From a virus, in the IMG/VR virus record IMGVR_UViG_3300035137_000073, positions 1 through 64,000 of that record: a stretch of 64,000 nucleotides of DNA; one strand, given 5' to 3'. Below are positions 1 through 8,781 of the stretch, piece after piece (within the stretch, counting starts at the first letter, position 1; every line of letters starts with the position of its first letter). The notes beneath the pieces are model-generated. The model was not told the origin of the DNA and made no database searches. It was given only the letters and a program-made list of their open reading frames with translations. The translations under genes were made by a program, and so were the position numbers.

Positions 1-815
1 TGACGTTCCGCGGCATCGTGGTATCGAGTCGAGCTATCAAGATGGCAGGCTCTAACAACCTGTACGAGGACATGTCGTTTGTTGGTGGCCCTGCGTGCGG
101 CAACACCATGAACCTCGTGACCGGCATCAACACCACGATTCGCCGTAGCGCGATCTACGGTCCCGGTGGCCGGTACCAGTTCATGAGTTACCAGCAGATA
201 GGTGTCACGCTTGAAGACGTGATTATCCGGACTGACGGTGGATGGGGAGAGGGCGGTACGAGTTGTACGGAATGGGAGCCTAACGCGCCTCTCAACGCCT
301 ACGATTCGAACGACTTCGCCTGCATCAACTGCATCACCTTCGATGGCATCGTTACCGCGACGGGCGAGACAGAGACGCTTGGCGGTCTCGGTGTGAATTG
401 CCACGGGTCGGCATCGGGCGCGCTGTTCGAAAACTCGCTGGTGGCCGGTATGGGCAGTTCGCTTGCGGCTGCACGGTTCTACGCAGACGGCAACGGATCG
501 TGCGCCAACGTGACGCTCCGCGATGTCTACGCTCGTGCCTACACTCGCAACGTCAATGGAACGACGACGGTTGAGCGCGGGACATTCACCGACCTTTGTG
601 CGGCATGGGACGGTTCTGTTCAATTAGTTGACAGTCGCGTAGGCGGGAATCAGGGTTGCTCCGGTTCGACTACCGGCGCCGGCGCTTCCATCACACTGAA
701 CGCTTCGTTTCTCGACAATCCCAGATGGCGACGCGAGATGTGCGACAGCGTAACGCGCGGCTGGTGCGGTACGGACCTAACGCTGTCGGAATATCTGAGA
801 GGATTGCTACCGTGA
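1..815 (+). CDS. Beta-helix tail fibre/spike-like protein, C-terminal part (5' truncated)
   Basis: The reading frame enters from the left edge, so the N-terminus is missing; about 270 residues remain. They alternate short hydrophobic strands with Gly/Asn/Asp turns (for example VTLRDVYARAY, ALFENSLVAG, NCITFDGIVTA). This is the rung pattern of right-handed parallel beta-helix proteins. Such folds are common in phage fibres and spikes that bind or cut surface polysaccharide. The following genes are also receptor-region structural genes, which supports a virion role. No catalytic residues can be assigned. The stop overlaps the next start (GTGA). Confidence 0.6.
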   Translation, partial: TFRGIVVSSRAIKMAGSNNLYEDMSFVGGPACGNTMNLVTGINTTIRRSAIYGPGGRYQFMSYQQIGVTLEDVIIRTDGGWGEGGTSCTEWEPNAPLNAYDSNDFACINCITFDGIVTATGETETLGGLGVNCHGSASGALFENSLVAGMGSSLAAARFYADGNGSCANVTLRDVYARAYTRNVNGTTTVERGTFTDLCAAWDGSVQLVDSRVGGNQGCSGSTTGAGASITLNASFLDNPRWRREMCDSVTRGWCGTDLTLSEYLRGLLP

Positions 816-1033
816 CTGGTGCGTTTACACGTCGGTATGGAGACCGCGACACACTCGAAGAGGCCAAGGAATCCGCAAAGGCCGATGGACACGACTGGCA
901 GAAGCTTCCTCGACCGTTTCGTGAAGGCTACATGTTTCGCGCCGACAGAGAGATGAACGAGACAAAAGAAACGTTCGATGAATTTGTGGGGAATGCACGC
1001 TCTAGAACAAAGCGTGCCGACTTCTCTAAGTGA
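812..1033 (+). CDS. Small hypothetical protein (73 aa)
   Basis: The start is a GTG that overlaps the stop of the preceding gene, implying translational coupling. The frame is open further upstream, but those codons lie inside the beta-helix gene. The product is charged and helical (DRDTLEEAKESAKADG, then REMNETKETFDEFVGNARSR), with no membrane segment or recognisable domain. Its position between two virion genes suggests a small structural or assembly protein. I do not recognise a family. Confidence 0.55.
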   Translation: MTGAFTRRYGDRDTLEEAKESAKADGHDWQKLPRPFREGYMFRADREMNETKETFDEFVGNARSRTKRADFSK

Positions 1034-1047
1034 CGGAGATGTTCTAG

Positions 1048-1725
1048 ATGGCTGAAGTCTTTAGGGAAGAATTCACCGATACCAACGGCACAGCGCTTGA
1101 AGATCATGACGCTGGTTGGGATCATATTTCCGGTGCGCCGGACATAGAGATCCAAAGTAACAAGGGCGAAGCGACCAGCAACTCAGCAATCTCCTACTAT
1201 CGCTACACGACAGATCAGCCTTCAGACGCCGACGCCACGATGAAGGCCGATATCTACGGCACGTCAGGCAAGACGACACCAGGGATCGGCGTGCGTGTTG
1301 CCTCGAACGGATACGGCGTGTACGGCTATTTCGTCACCGACACTTGGTACCTGTTTCACAATGACGCTGGCGGGCCGTCCGTCGATGGGACGTACGCAGG
1401 AGATACCCCTAGCGGTGAGCCCACCGTTCAGATCATCCCCAATGGCAATGATTTTGCGCTTGAGATTGGTGGCGTAGAGCGCATTTCGGAAACAATCACT
1501 GGATACGCTGCGGCGGAATCTGGCGGGCTTTTGCTAGCCTATACCGACGCGTCAGGGACCACGATCGACAATGCCATCATGGAAGAAGATGGGGGTGGTG
1601 GTAGCGCAGTTCCCATCATCATGCAGATGATGCACCGTGTTAGGCATGCGTGGAAAAAGCGTCCGAGTGGAATCTTTGTACCTGATGTAGACCATATCCT
1701 GTCCCCAGCAAGGGTTGTAGTATGA
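1048..1725 (+). CDS. Putative tail protein with concanavalin/LamG-like domain
   Basis: 225 aa. The body (about residues 5-175) is a beta-rich, aromatic and Gly-rich sequence resembling concanavalin A-like lectin/glucanase (LamG-type) domains. It opens with a strand such as EEFTDTNGTALEDH and contains repeated strands such as GYGVYGYFVTDTWYLFHND. A Gly-rich hinge (EEDGGGGSAVP) precedes a basic C-terminus. In phages such domains sit on fibres and baseplates and bind glycans. The last codons overlap the next gene by 4 bases. Function is inferred from composition and context. Confidence 0.5.
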   Translation: MAEVFREEFTDTNGTALEDHDAGWDHISGAPDIEIQSNKGEATSNSAISYYRYTTDQPSDADATMKADIYGTSGKTTPGIGVRVASNGYGVYGYFVTDTWYLFHNDAGGPSVDGTYAGDTPSGEPTVQIIPNGNDFALEIGGVERISETITGYAAAESGGLLLAYTDASGTTIDNAIMEEDGGGGSAVPIIMQMMHRVRHAWKKRPSGIFVPDVDHILSPARVVV

Positions 1726-3854
1726 TTACACACCCGCCAGTCAAAAAAGGCACCACGGATAATACATGTACCGTGCGGGTGATTGATAGCTCGGATGGTA
1801 CACCAGAAACAGGTGTTGCCTACAACACTGCTGGTGTTGACCTGTGGTATCGTCGAGCACCCACTGGTGCGAAGACGTCATTGACTGAGGCATCTCAAAC
1901 GGTGACCGGGGCTCACACTGACGGTGGTTTCGTTCATGTGGGAGATGGGTATTGCCGTCTCGATCTACCTGATGCAGCGTGTGCTGCAGGTTCGTTCACG
2001 CATGTTGAAGTAGGCGGAACATTCACCGGCATGATTGTCATTGGGGCATTGATTCCTCTTGTTGACAACGACCTAGATGATGTCTATTCCGACACTACGG
2101 CCATTCACTCCCAGACAACGAAGATTGAAAGTGATACGGCGGTAATCGAGTCCGACACAACAGCGATCCACTCTGATACCACCGCAATCCATACGCAGAC
2201 AACGACCATTGCGTCGGACTTGGTTCTGGTCTATTCGGACACAGCGGCCATCCACACTCAGACGACCACCATCGCGTCCGATCTGCTCTTGGTTTACAGT
2301 GACACGACGAAGATCGAGAGTGACACAGCGGCGATCGAGACGGACACCGGGAACATCTACAGCGATACCACAATCATCGCTTCCGACCTGGTCTTGGTGT
2401 ATTCGGATACAGCTGCGATCCATGCTCAGACCACGACGATCGCATCGGATCTGCTACTCGTATACTCTGACACTGCCGCGATCCACGGTCAGACAACCAC
2501 GATAGCGTCGGACGTTCTCCAGATCTATTCCGATACGACCATCATCGCTTCCGATGTGGTGCTCATCTACTCCGACACCACCAAGATCGAAAGCGATACC
2601 GCTGCAATCGAAACTGACACGGGCAACATCTACTCGGATACCACGATCATTGCCTCGGACCTCGTGTTGATCTACAGCGACACGACGGCAATTGAGGCTG
2701 CCGGTGGCGGACTCAGCGCTGCCCAGGCTTCGCAACTCGCGCAAGTCAACTCTGATGTAAAACTCGTGTATTCGGACACGACAGCCATTCATTCCGATAC
2801 CACGGCGATCCATACCGACACGGCCAACATCTACAGTGACACGACCATAATCGCGTCGGACATCGTGTTGGTGTACTCAGATACCGCAGCCATTCATGGG
2901 CAAACGACAACCATCGCAAGCGACTTGGTCGTCGTTGCATCCGACTTGCTCCTTGTCTATTCGGATACCACCGCCATCCACTCGGACACAACGGCGGTGC
3001 ACACGCAAACGACGACGATTGCAAGCGACTTGGTGATTGTTGCCTCAGATCTCTTGCAGGTCTACAGCGACACAACGATTATCGCCTCAGATCTGGTACT
3101 GGTGTATTCGGATACCACGGCCATCGAAGCGGCTGGCGGTGGGCTGACGGTAGCACAAGCCTCGCAGTTGGCTCAGGTGAATTCGGATGTCAAACTAGTG
3201 TACTCCGATACGACGGCGATCCATTCGGACAGCACTGCGATTCACTCAGATACGACCGCCATTCACACCCAGACGACAACGATCGCTTCGGATGTCTTGT
3301 TGATCTACTCGGATACCACAATCATCGCATCAGATCTTGTCCTCGTCTATTCAGATACGACAGCGATTGAAGCCGGCGGCGGCGCACTCACCGTGGCCCA
3401 AGCGTCACAGCTTGCCCAGGTGAACTCCGACGTGAAACTGGTCTACAGCGACACCACGGCCATTCACAGTGATACGACCGCAATCCATACGGATACCGCG
3501 AATATCTATTCCGACACGACGGTGATAGCGTCGGACCTAGTCTTGGTCTACTCAGACACAACCGCCATCGAGGCTGGAGGCGGAAGTCTGACGGTGGCGC
3601 AGGCAAGTCAGCTTCTGCAGATCAACTCGGACGTGAAACTCATTTACTCAGATACGACCGTCATCGCATCTGACCTACTGCTCGTGTACAGCGATACCAC
3701 TGCTATTCACACACAGACGACGACAATCGCCTCTGACCTCGTTCAGATCTACTCTGACACGACGGCGCTTGTGACGGGCGTCAATGTCTCGCACGTCAAC
3801 AGCACGGAGATCCAGGGTACGGGTGTACTAGGAGACAAGTTCAGGCCGGTATGA
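1722..3854 (+). CDS. Heptad-repeat tail fibre protein (710 aa)
   Basis: An N-terminal beta-rich head (about residues 1-120) is followed by some 560 residues of nearly uninterrupted 7-residue units. Each unit reads roughly S/T-D/Q-T/L-x-x-I/V-x (SDTTAIH, TQTTTIA, SDLVLVY, SDTGNIY). Hydrophobic positions 3 and 6 predict a coiled-coil or fibrous stalk, probably trimeric. Four 18-residue Gly-containing inserts (such as AAGGGLSAAQASQLAQVN) break the register like hinges. The tail (HVNSTEIQGTGVLGDKFRP) resembles C-terminal caps of other environmental-phage repeat fibres. Repeats are far more diverged in DNA than in protein, so they are old and under selection. Confidence 0.7.
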   Translation: MITHPPVKKGTTDNTCTVRVIDSSDGTPETGVAYNTAGVDLWYRRAPTGAKTSLTEASQTVTGAHTDGGFVHVGDGYCRLDLPDAACAAGSFTHVEVGGTFTGMIVIGALIPLVDNDLDDVYSDTTAIHSQTTKIESDTAVIESDTTAIHSDTTAIHTQTTTIASDLVLVYSDTAAIHTQTTTIASDLLLVYSDTTKIESDTAAIETDTGNIYSDTTIIASDLVLVYSDTAAIHAQTTTIASDLLLVYSDTAAIHGQTTTIASDVLQIYSDTTIIASDVVLIYSDTTKIESDTAAIETDTGNIYSDTTIIASDLVLIYSDTTAIEAAGGGLSAAQASQLAQVNSDVKLVYSDTTAIHSDTTAIHTDTANIYSDTTIIASDIVLVYSDTAAIHGQTTTIASDLVVVASDLLLVYSDTTAIHSDTTAVHTQTTTIASDLVIVASDLLQVYSDTTIIASDLVLVYSDTTAIEAAGGGLTVAQASQLAQVNSDVKLVYSDTTAIHSDSTAIHSDTTAIHTQTTTIASDVLLIYSDTTIIASDLVLVYSDTTAIEAGGGALTVAQASQLAQVNSDVKLVYSDTTAIHSDTTAIHTDTANIYSDTTVIASDLVLVYSDTTAIEAGGGSLTVAQASQLLQINSDVKLIYSDTTVIASDLLLVYSDTTAIHTQTTTIASDLVQIYSDTTALVTGVNVSHVNSTEIQGTGVLGDKFRPV

Positions 3855-4819
3855 GGATAGCTCACGTCGCAATCGCGACTCCTGGCATGTGTGGGTTGTA
3901 CGAAACCACACGAGAACTCGCGGCGGCCGAGCGCGAGTTAGGGGTCGATGCGCGCATTGTGGATCCACAGCCAACACCGTTTCACCCGGGAGAGGAAGAC
4001 CGAGGGGTACCCATGGCTGACACGTCGTTCCTTGCGAAGGCAGACGTTGTTGCCGACCACAGCGGAATCGACAAGCTGGGGCTTGAGCGGCGCCGGCGCC
4101 CGATCGTGTACGTAAATCACGGCCGGCCGGCATCGTCGTTCGCGATGGAACGAAACGGTGGGCCTCCGGCACTCAGCTACTGGTACAAACGGGACAGAGA
4201 CAAGCGGTACAGAGTCGTCACGACGTTCTGGCCAGAGCACGTGCCTTACCTCGAGGGAATCTGGAGCAACACGCCGGTACGAGCTGTGTCGCCACCGACA
4301 GACCTCGAGCGGTGGTCGCCGGGCCCGACTCCCTACGATTTTGCTGGCCAGGGCGGCGACATCAATGTCGTGATAGCCGATATGTGGCGTGACGACGTGA
4401 CGCCGTTCCCGTGTATCGCGGCGTTCCTGAAGTTCGGAGAAGAGAATCCGACCGCACGGCTGCATCTGTACGGGTTGCCGGACGATCGGAGCGGCATCGA
4501 GGTGTTCCTGCAGGTACTGCGCGATCGCGGGCAGCTAGGCGTCGCTCAGGGGCATGCACGGGCATTGGAGGTCGTTTACAGGGCTGCCGATCTCGTCATC
4601 TCGCCACAGAGGATCTATACCCGGACACTTAGGGAGTCGATGGCGTGCGGAGCGCAGGTAGTGAGTGGGCGAGACGCCGATCCGGCCGATCTCTGTGCGT
4701 TCGTCGAGGCGATGGAAGACCGATTGTCACACCCCCGTGATACGCGATCTGAGGCCGAATCTCTGTTCGATCCAGTTCAGACAGCGACACAATTCTTGGA
4801 AGTAGTAAGCCTCAATTGA
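3851..4819 (+). CDS. Glycosyltransferase, GT4-like
   Basis: 322 aa. It begins with the N-terminal motif of GT-B glycosyltransferases (MRIAHVAIATPGMCGLYETT, then RELAAAERELGVDARIV). Near the C-terminus it has the donor-binding segment AADLVISPQ...RTLRESMACGAQVVSG, matching the E-x7-E region of family GT4 (normally EGFGLxxLEAMACGxPVV); the first Glu is not obvious. It would transfer a sugar from a nucleotide sugar. Start and stop overlap the fibre gene (ATGA), so it may decorate the fibre or alter host glycans. The target is inference. Confidence 0.7.
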   Translation: MRIAHVAIATPGMCGLYETTRELAAAERELGVDARIVDPQPTPFHPGEEDRGVPMADTSFLAKADVVADHSGIDKLGLERRRRPIVYVNHGRPASSFAMERNGGPPALSYWYKRDRDKRYRVVTTFWPEHVPYLEGIWSNTPVRAVSPPTDLERWSPGPTPYDFAGQGGDINVVIADMWRDDVTPFPCIAAFLKFGEENPTARLHLYGLPDDRSGIEVFLQVLRDRGQLGVAQGHARALEVVYRAADLVISPQRIYTRTLRESMACGAQVVSGRDADPADLCAFVEAMEDRLSHPRDTRSEAESLFDPVQTATQFLEVVSLN

Positions 4820-4831
4820 GGGAGTAGTACC

Positions 4832-5152
4832 ATGAAAACAGCAATAACGATTGCGTCCGGAGCCGCCTTGTCGAGCGAAATCGACATGCGTAGTTACCAC
4901 CAAAGACTTGGTTTTTACTTCCCGACGATGACGCAAACCGCAGTCACGTTTTGGGCCGCAGCCGATCCGGACGACACGTTCCGTCAGGTGTACGATCACG
5001 ACAACAACGCGATCGCGGCAACCGTGGCGCCTGACAGATTCGTCGGGGTATCCGGTACGGACCTCGAAATCTTGATGAGTTGCAACTACCTCAAGATCAA
5101 AATGGGCGGGAACGAAGGTGCCGACCGGACGATCTACGTGGTTCTGAAATAG
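4832..5152 (+). CDS. Small beta-rich virion-associated protein
   Basis: 106 aa, preceded by GGGAGTAG. The sequence opens with a strand-turn pattern (KTAITIASGAALSSEIDMRS) and ends with ADRTIYVVLK. It resembles a widespread but uncharacterised small phage protein found beside fibres and decoration proteins in environmental phages. No membrane segment or catalytic motif is seen. A virion role is inferred from family context and from neighbouring fibre genes. A reverse-strand nuclease cassette follows immediately. Confidence 0.5.
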   Translation: MKTAITIASGAALSSEIDMRSYHQRLGFYFPTMTQTAVTFWAAADPDDTFRQVYDHDNNAIAATVAPDRFVGVSGTDLEILMSCNYLKIKMGGNEGADRTIYVVLK

Positions 5153-5169
5153 GAGGTCAAGAGAACGTG

Positions 5170-5727
5170 CTACTGAAAACTCACCGCCTTTATTTGTGCT
5201 CGACGTTTACGTGCCCATTCACGCTTATATGCGCGCTTAGCCTCTGTTTTGTTGTCGCAGAGCCGTGCTTCGCGATTCCGCCAGTAATCGCGTCGCGCAT
5301 GCATGCGCGCGCAAGTACGGCAACGCCGCTCACCGTTGGTGGTGTATGTTGTGTTTTCCGCATTGAAAGGATGACCTCGAATGCAGTGAGTTTTCCGGGC
5401 GTTCGTAGCACCTGGTCCGTACCCCCGAAGCACATTCTCACCGCGCGTAACGACTTCCATGTGAGCAGGGTTGACGCATGCCCGATTGCGACAAAGGTGG
5501 TCAATACAGAGCCCGGCAGGGATTGGCCCAACCAGTGTTTCGTACGCCAGCCGGTGGGCCAACAACATCTTCTGTCGTCTTCCTTCAAGTCGGTCTTTCT
5601 TACAGATGTTGATGTGGTATACACCATAGCCTGTGCTTTGAATGGTACCACGCCAATTCCAACACCCCGTTTCATTGTCCAAAACGATCTTGTCACGAAA
5701 ACGTTTCGGGAATTCATGCGTATCCAA
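5170..5727 (-). CDS. HNH homing-type endonuclease
   Basis: 185 aa on the strand opposite its neighbours. The nuclease core lies at about residues 74-92, CIDHLCRNRACVNPAHMEVV. Candidate catalytic residues are H77, N86 and H89, with structural Cys pairs around them and a second Cys/His cluster (CIRGHP...CRTC) towards the basic C-terminus. This is the layout of phage free-standing HNH endonucleases. The start is TTG directly after the TAA stop of a small RHH gene in the same frame, with GAGAAGG as ribosome site; the next in-frame ATG is about 50 codons on. The gene lies between two structural genes and looks like an inserted element. Confidence 0.85.
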   Translation of the reverse strand: MDTHEFPKRFRDKIVLDNETGCWNWRGTIQSTGYGVYHINICKKDRLEGRRQKMLLAHRLAYETLVGPIPAGLCIDHLCRNRACVNPAHMEVVTRGENVLRGYGPGATNARKTHCIRGHPFNAENTTYTTNGERRCRTCARMHARRDYWRNREARLCDNKTEAKRAYKREWARKRRAQIKAVSFQ

Positions 5728-5871
5728 TTAGACCTTCTCTCGTCGGGCAAGCAATCGTATGGCCATCTCAACAACAGCTGTTTGAGAGATACCCATCTTT
5801 TCGGCCGTTTTGCGAATCAAACGTACAGCGGTTGTGCTCAAGCGATAGCTGGTGGGGTGTCGTGCTGGCAT
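5728..5871 (-). CDS. Ribbon-helix-helix DNA-binding protein (47 aa)
   Basis: Encodes 47 residues starting MPARHPTSYRLSTTAVRLI. A short strand (TSYRLS) is followed by two predicted helices (TAVRLIRKTAEKMG and ISQTAVVEMAIRLLARR), the full layout of CopG/Arc-type ribbon-helix-helix repressors. It is in the same frame as the downstream HNH gene, separated only by TAA. An 8-bp inverted repeat lies 6 bases upstream of its ATG, a likely operator. No Shine-Dalgarno is visible, so translation may be leaderless. It may autoregulate the cassette. Alternative: the antitoxin half of a broken toxin-antitoxin pair. Confidence 0.7.
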   Translation of the reverse strand: MPARHPTSYRLSTTAVRLIRKTAEKMGISQTAVVEMAIRLLARREKV

Positions 5872-5876
5872 GATCT

Positions 5877-5903
5877 ATATGTAGCGCTGTTTGCACTACA
5901 TAT
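5877..5903. promoter_or_regulatory. Inverted repeat, probable operator of the RHH/HNH cassette
   Basis: ATATGTAG at 5877-5884 and its exact reverse complement CTACATAT at 5896-5903 are separated by 11 bases, giving centres about 19 bp apart. The repeat lies just upstream of the reverse-strand RHH gene and 24 bases before the forward fibre gene. Two half-sites about two helical turns apart fit binding by RHH dimers. The reverse-strand TACATAT may also serve as a -10 element. Confidence 0.5.
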
Positions 5904-5926
5904 CAAGACTGAAGTAGAGGTGTAAA

Positions 5927-6730
5927 ATGGGCCTTACGTATGGCTTGAAAGCAATTCATCAAGCGACCGCTTCAGACCGACCTCATATCCTAGGTCACAA
6001 TACAGCCAGGTCGGTATCAGAAGACCTACTTCTTGATGTCTGGAATGGAGCGACGAACGCAAGTCGCGTCTTATCTATCAACAAAGATGGAACGTTGTAC
6101 TCTGCGGCCCTGACCGAAGGTGACGTTCTGTACGCAGTTGCCGGAGGAGTTACGGGCGTGAAGCGCCTAGACTCGCTGGCGATTGGTGCGGCCAACGCGG
6201 TCATGACCTCGAGCGGTACCGCGCCCCAGTGGTCGACGTCGCTGACGATAGTGGGAATCACCGCGTCAGGAACAATCACGGCTGGCGGGCTCATCACGGC
6301 TAGCGCTGGTGCCGCTGTGACAGATGGAAATCTGTATGTGGGTACTGATGATTCGGTAAGAGGTCTGTTGCGGATATACTCGTCCGCCACCACTGGCGGC
6401 AGACTTGTGTTGTATTGCGACACTGGGGCCAGCATCGACAACTACTCAATTCGCGGGCTAGACGACGATCTGGATGTACTCCAGGAGGCGACGACCATAC
6501 TGCGGTACGTCCATGCCACGTCGTCGTGGGATTTTACCGGCGATGTCACGGTGGGCAATGATCTCAACATCGCTGCGAATTTCAATCACGATGGGTCGTT
6601 TGTGGGCTTCTACGGCGCAACGCCTGGGGCAAAACCGACCATCACTGGGTCTCGTGGCGGAAACGCGGCGCTTGCCGACTTGCTCACCGAACTTGCAAAC
6701 CTCGGACTCATAACCGACAGTAGCTCATAA
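5927..6730 (+). CDS. Tail fibre protein with conserved C-terminal domain
   Basis: 267 aa with ribosome site AGAGGTG. The body is Ala/Gly/Thr-rich with fibre-like strands (TIVGITASGTITAGGLITAS) and a beta-rich section (RGLLRIYSSATTGGRLVLY). The C-terminus (GFYGATPGAKPTITGSRGGN, then ALADLLTELANLGLI) matches a capping motif I know from many tail-fibre or receptor-binding proteins of siphoviruses and podoviruses. A virion-surface role is likely. The reverse-strand HNH cassette lies directly upstream, so this gene must use its own local or read-through transcription. Confidence 0.7.
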   Translation: MGLTYGLKAIHQATASDRPHILGHNTARSVSEDLLLDVWNGATNASRVLSINKDGTLYSAALTEGDVLYAVAGGVTGVKRLDSLAIGAANAVMTSSGTAPQWSTSLTIVGITASGTITAGGLITASAGAAVTDGNLYVGTDDSVRGLLRIYSSATTGGRLVLYCDTGASIDNYSIRGLDDDLDVLQEATTILRYVHATSSWDFTGDVTVGNDLNIAANFNHDGSFVGFYGATPGAKPTITGSRGGNAALADLLTELANLGLITDSSS

Positions 6731-6741
6731 GGAGATCAAGC

Positions 6742-7110
6742 ATGCGAAAAGTCACTCTCACAGCATACCAGTTCGACAACTTCGTCTATACGCCGGTGGC
6801 CAACTCATCCGCGGAAAACGAGAACGAACTCGAAACTGCATTGCGGGTGATGCGCAAACTCAAAGACCCCAAGCTGACGCGAGACGGGGAAATCTCACCG
6901 GAGGAGGCGAAGCTGATTGGGAAAATTGCGGCGTACGCACCGCGCGTACTTGCCACAGCTGAAGCCATCTTCGAGTTCGAAGAAGACGAATTTGCACTCA
7001 TTCTCCGTCGGATGAACAAGGCCAGAACCAGCCTTGCCCTTGTGGCGCTGCCGGATCTGATGGAAACCATCGAGGTGTTCAACGGTACGTCAAGCGAGAC
7101 TGAGGAATAG
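6742..7110 (+). CDS. Hypothetical phage protein (122 aa)
   Basis: Preceded by AAGGAGATC. The acidic, mostly helical sequence includes DPKLTRDGEISPEEAKLIGK and EAIFEFEEDEFALILRRMNK. There is no membrane segment and no known motif that I recognise. It sits between a fibre and the propeller-like tail gene, so it may be a small tail-assembly or chaperone protein; that is inference from position only. Confidence 0.6.
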   Translation: MRKVTLTAYQFDNFVYTPVANSSAENENELETALRVMRKLKDPKLTRDGEISPEEAKLIGKIAAYAPRVLATAEAIFEFEEDEFALILRRMNKARTSLALVALPDLMETIEVFNGTSSETEE

Positions 7111-7113
7111 CAA

Positions 7114-8781
7114 GTGGCGCAGATGATCGAGGAGTTGACGACCGATTTCAGTCGAGGGATGTACGACTCGGTATCGCCGGGTCGATATCCCAAGGCATCG
7201 GTGCGTCAGATCTTCAATGGTCGGGTACAGCCTGACGGTTCGGTTGAACGTCGGTGGGGCGGCATTCGGACGAGTGCCGCCGTTCCGAACGCCGGTACGG
7301 GTTATGGAGGTAGTCGGTTTACGACCGCTGCGGGTACCGATCAGATCATCGCCATATGCGGTGCGAAGGCGTACAAGAGCGAGGACTACGGGACGACATG
7401 GACAGAAATCGCTACGGGACTGCGTCAGGACTACTACACGTTCGCCGAGATGCGTGTCGGCGCCACGAACTACCTGTTCATGGCCAACGGCGACACGACA
7501 ATCAAGCGGTGGGATGGTACGACATGGGATACGGTACCGAACGCTCCATCGGGCGTGAAGTTCCTTGCTGCCAAGGATCGGCGACTCTGGGTATCGGGTC
7601 ATAGCGGTGTCTTGGTGCAGGCATGCAAGATCAACGATCCCGAAACGTGGTCGTCTCCTAACGGACTCACGGTACAGGTAGACCAGACGCCGACAGCGAT
7701 GGCTGTTGTTGCTTCGCATCTGTTGGTGTTCGATCGGCACTCGGCCTCATACATCGACGGCTACGGCGAACAGACGTTACTCGTTGCGGCGGGCGCGACG
7801 GGATGGTCGCGATCGGTTGGATGTACGGCGTTCCGAAGTGTCGTCGGTGTCGGCGACAACGGCCTCTGTTGGCTGAGTGAGCGCGGAGTCGAGTACTACT
7901 CGCCGGGCAGTGAGATCAAACTCGTCAGCAACAGCGTGCAGGAGTTCCTTGGCGAGATCGACTGGGAAGAGTTGTACGGCGCGCCGGGCCGCATCTCGGC
8001 CACCTACAACGAGACGAGCCAGAACTACCATATCGTGCTCTCGACCAATGGTACGCGAAACAACCGCAAGTTGATTTTGAACCTGTTCCAGCGAGATGTC
8101 GACTACCAGCGGAGCGGCAACATTGCCGCGGCTGCGATCGACCGGCCTCAGAGTACATCAGGTGGCGACCTGCTATTTGGTGGAGACTCAGACGGGTACC
8201 TGGCCGTGGTCGATGGTGGGTTCGAGCTTGAGTCCGATTCCAACGGATACATGCGGCTGGACACCGACGGTAGCGGCGGCGATCCGACGAGTGAAGATGC
8301 CGACGGGTATCTGGACACGGTAACCGACGACACGTTGCCAGCGACGCTCTTCGTTGCTCCCTACACCGACAAACCGAACGTCGTGTACTCGATTGGCTAC
8401 GACGGTTTTGTGCGCAGGCACTACAACGTCGACAGCGACGACATGTTGTCTGACGAGTCTGGCGGCGTCGAGGTCACGATGTCGATCAGGACGCGGCCCT
8501 ACGGACAGCGGTACGCCGATCAGACCAAGCGGGGCCGCACCATTCACGTATCGTCGATTCAGGAAGATACTGCGACTATCACGGTTCAGGGATACGGTCG
8601 CGGCACGGCAACGGCCTCACAAGATCTGACGATGACCGCTTTGGGTGTCGACCATGCCGACCGCCAGAAAGCGCGCATCAAGTTCGACGCAGACGCGCCA
8701 CAGATCGAACTCCGGACAAAAGACAAGGTCAAGATCACGATGATCGGGTTGTCGTTCGAGTTATTGAGGAAACGGCGATGA
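7114..8781 (+). CDS. Beta-propeller-like tail/stabilisation protein
   Basis: 555 aa from GTG, 3 bases after the previous stop. It opens with LTTDFSRGMYDSVSPGRYP then QIFNGRVQPDGSVERRWGG, the start typical of podovirus tail-completion/DNA-stabilisation proteins that bind below the portal. Repeated aromatic strand segments (TTWTEIATGL, TIKRWDGTTWDTV, RLWVSGHSGV, LLVFDRHSASYIDGYG) fit propeller blades. An Asp/Gly-rich, possibly calcium-binding stretch follows (SDSNGYMRLDTDGSGGDP). The C-terminal beta domain ends KVKITMIGLSFELLRKRR. It likely closes the head-tail channel. Family assignment is from overall pattern. Confidence 0.6.
   Translation: MAQMIEELTTDFSRGMYDSVSPGRYPKASVRQIFNGRVQPDGSVERRWGGIRTSAAVPNAGTGYGGSRFTTAAGTDQIIAICGAKAYKSEDYGTTWTEIATGLRQDYYTFAEMRVGATNYLFMANGDTTIKRWDGTTWDTVPNAPSGVKFLAAKDRRLWVSGHSGVLVQACKINDPETWSSPNGLTVQVDQTPTAMAVVASHLLVFDRHSASYIDGYGEQTLLVAAGATGWSRSVGCTAFRSVVGVGDNGLCWLSERGVEYYSPGSEIKLVSNSVQEFLGEIDWEELYGAPGRISATYNETSQNYHIVLSTNGTRNNRKLILNLFQRDVDYQRSGNIAAAAIDRPQSTSGGDLLFGGDSDGYLAVVDGGFELESDSNGYMRLDTDGSGGDPTSEDADGYLDTVTDDTLPATLFVAPYTDKPNVVYSIGYDGFVRRHYNVDSDDMLSDESGGVEVTMSIRTRPYGQRYADQTKRGRTIHVSSIQEDTATITVQGYGRGTATASQDLTMTALGVDHADRQKARIKFDADAPQIELRTKDKVKITMIGLSFELLRKRR

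Noticed and set aside
2080-3760. CRISPR-like array
   Set aside because: Repeats are 21-bp coding heptads with no constant DNA repeat and no spacers; they belong to the fibre gene.
5080-5925. Forward frame of 281 codons across the HNH cassette
   Set aside because: It lies antisense to the clear HNH and RHH genes, starts inside another gene, and has a Cys/Pro/Thr-rich shadow composition without motifs.
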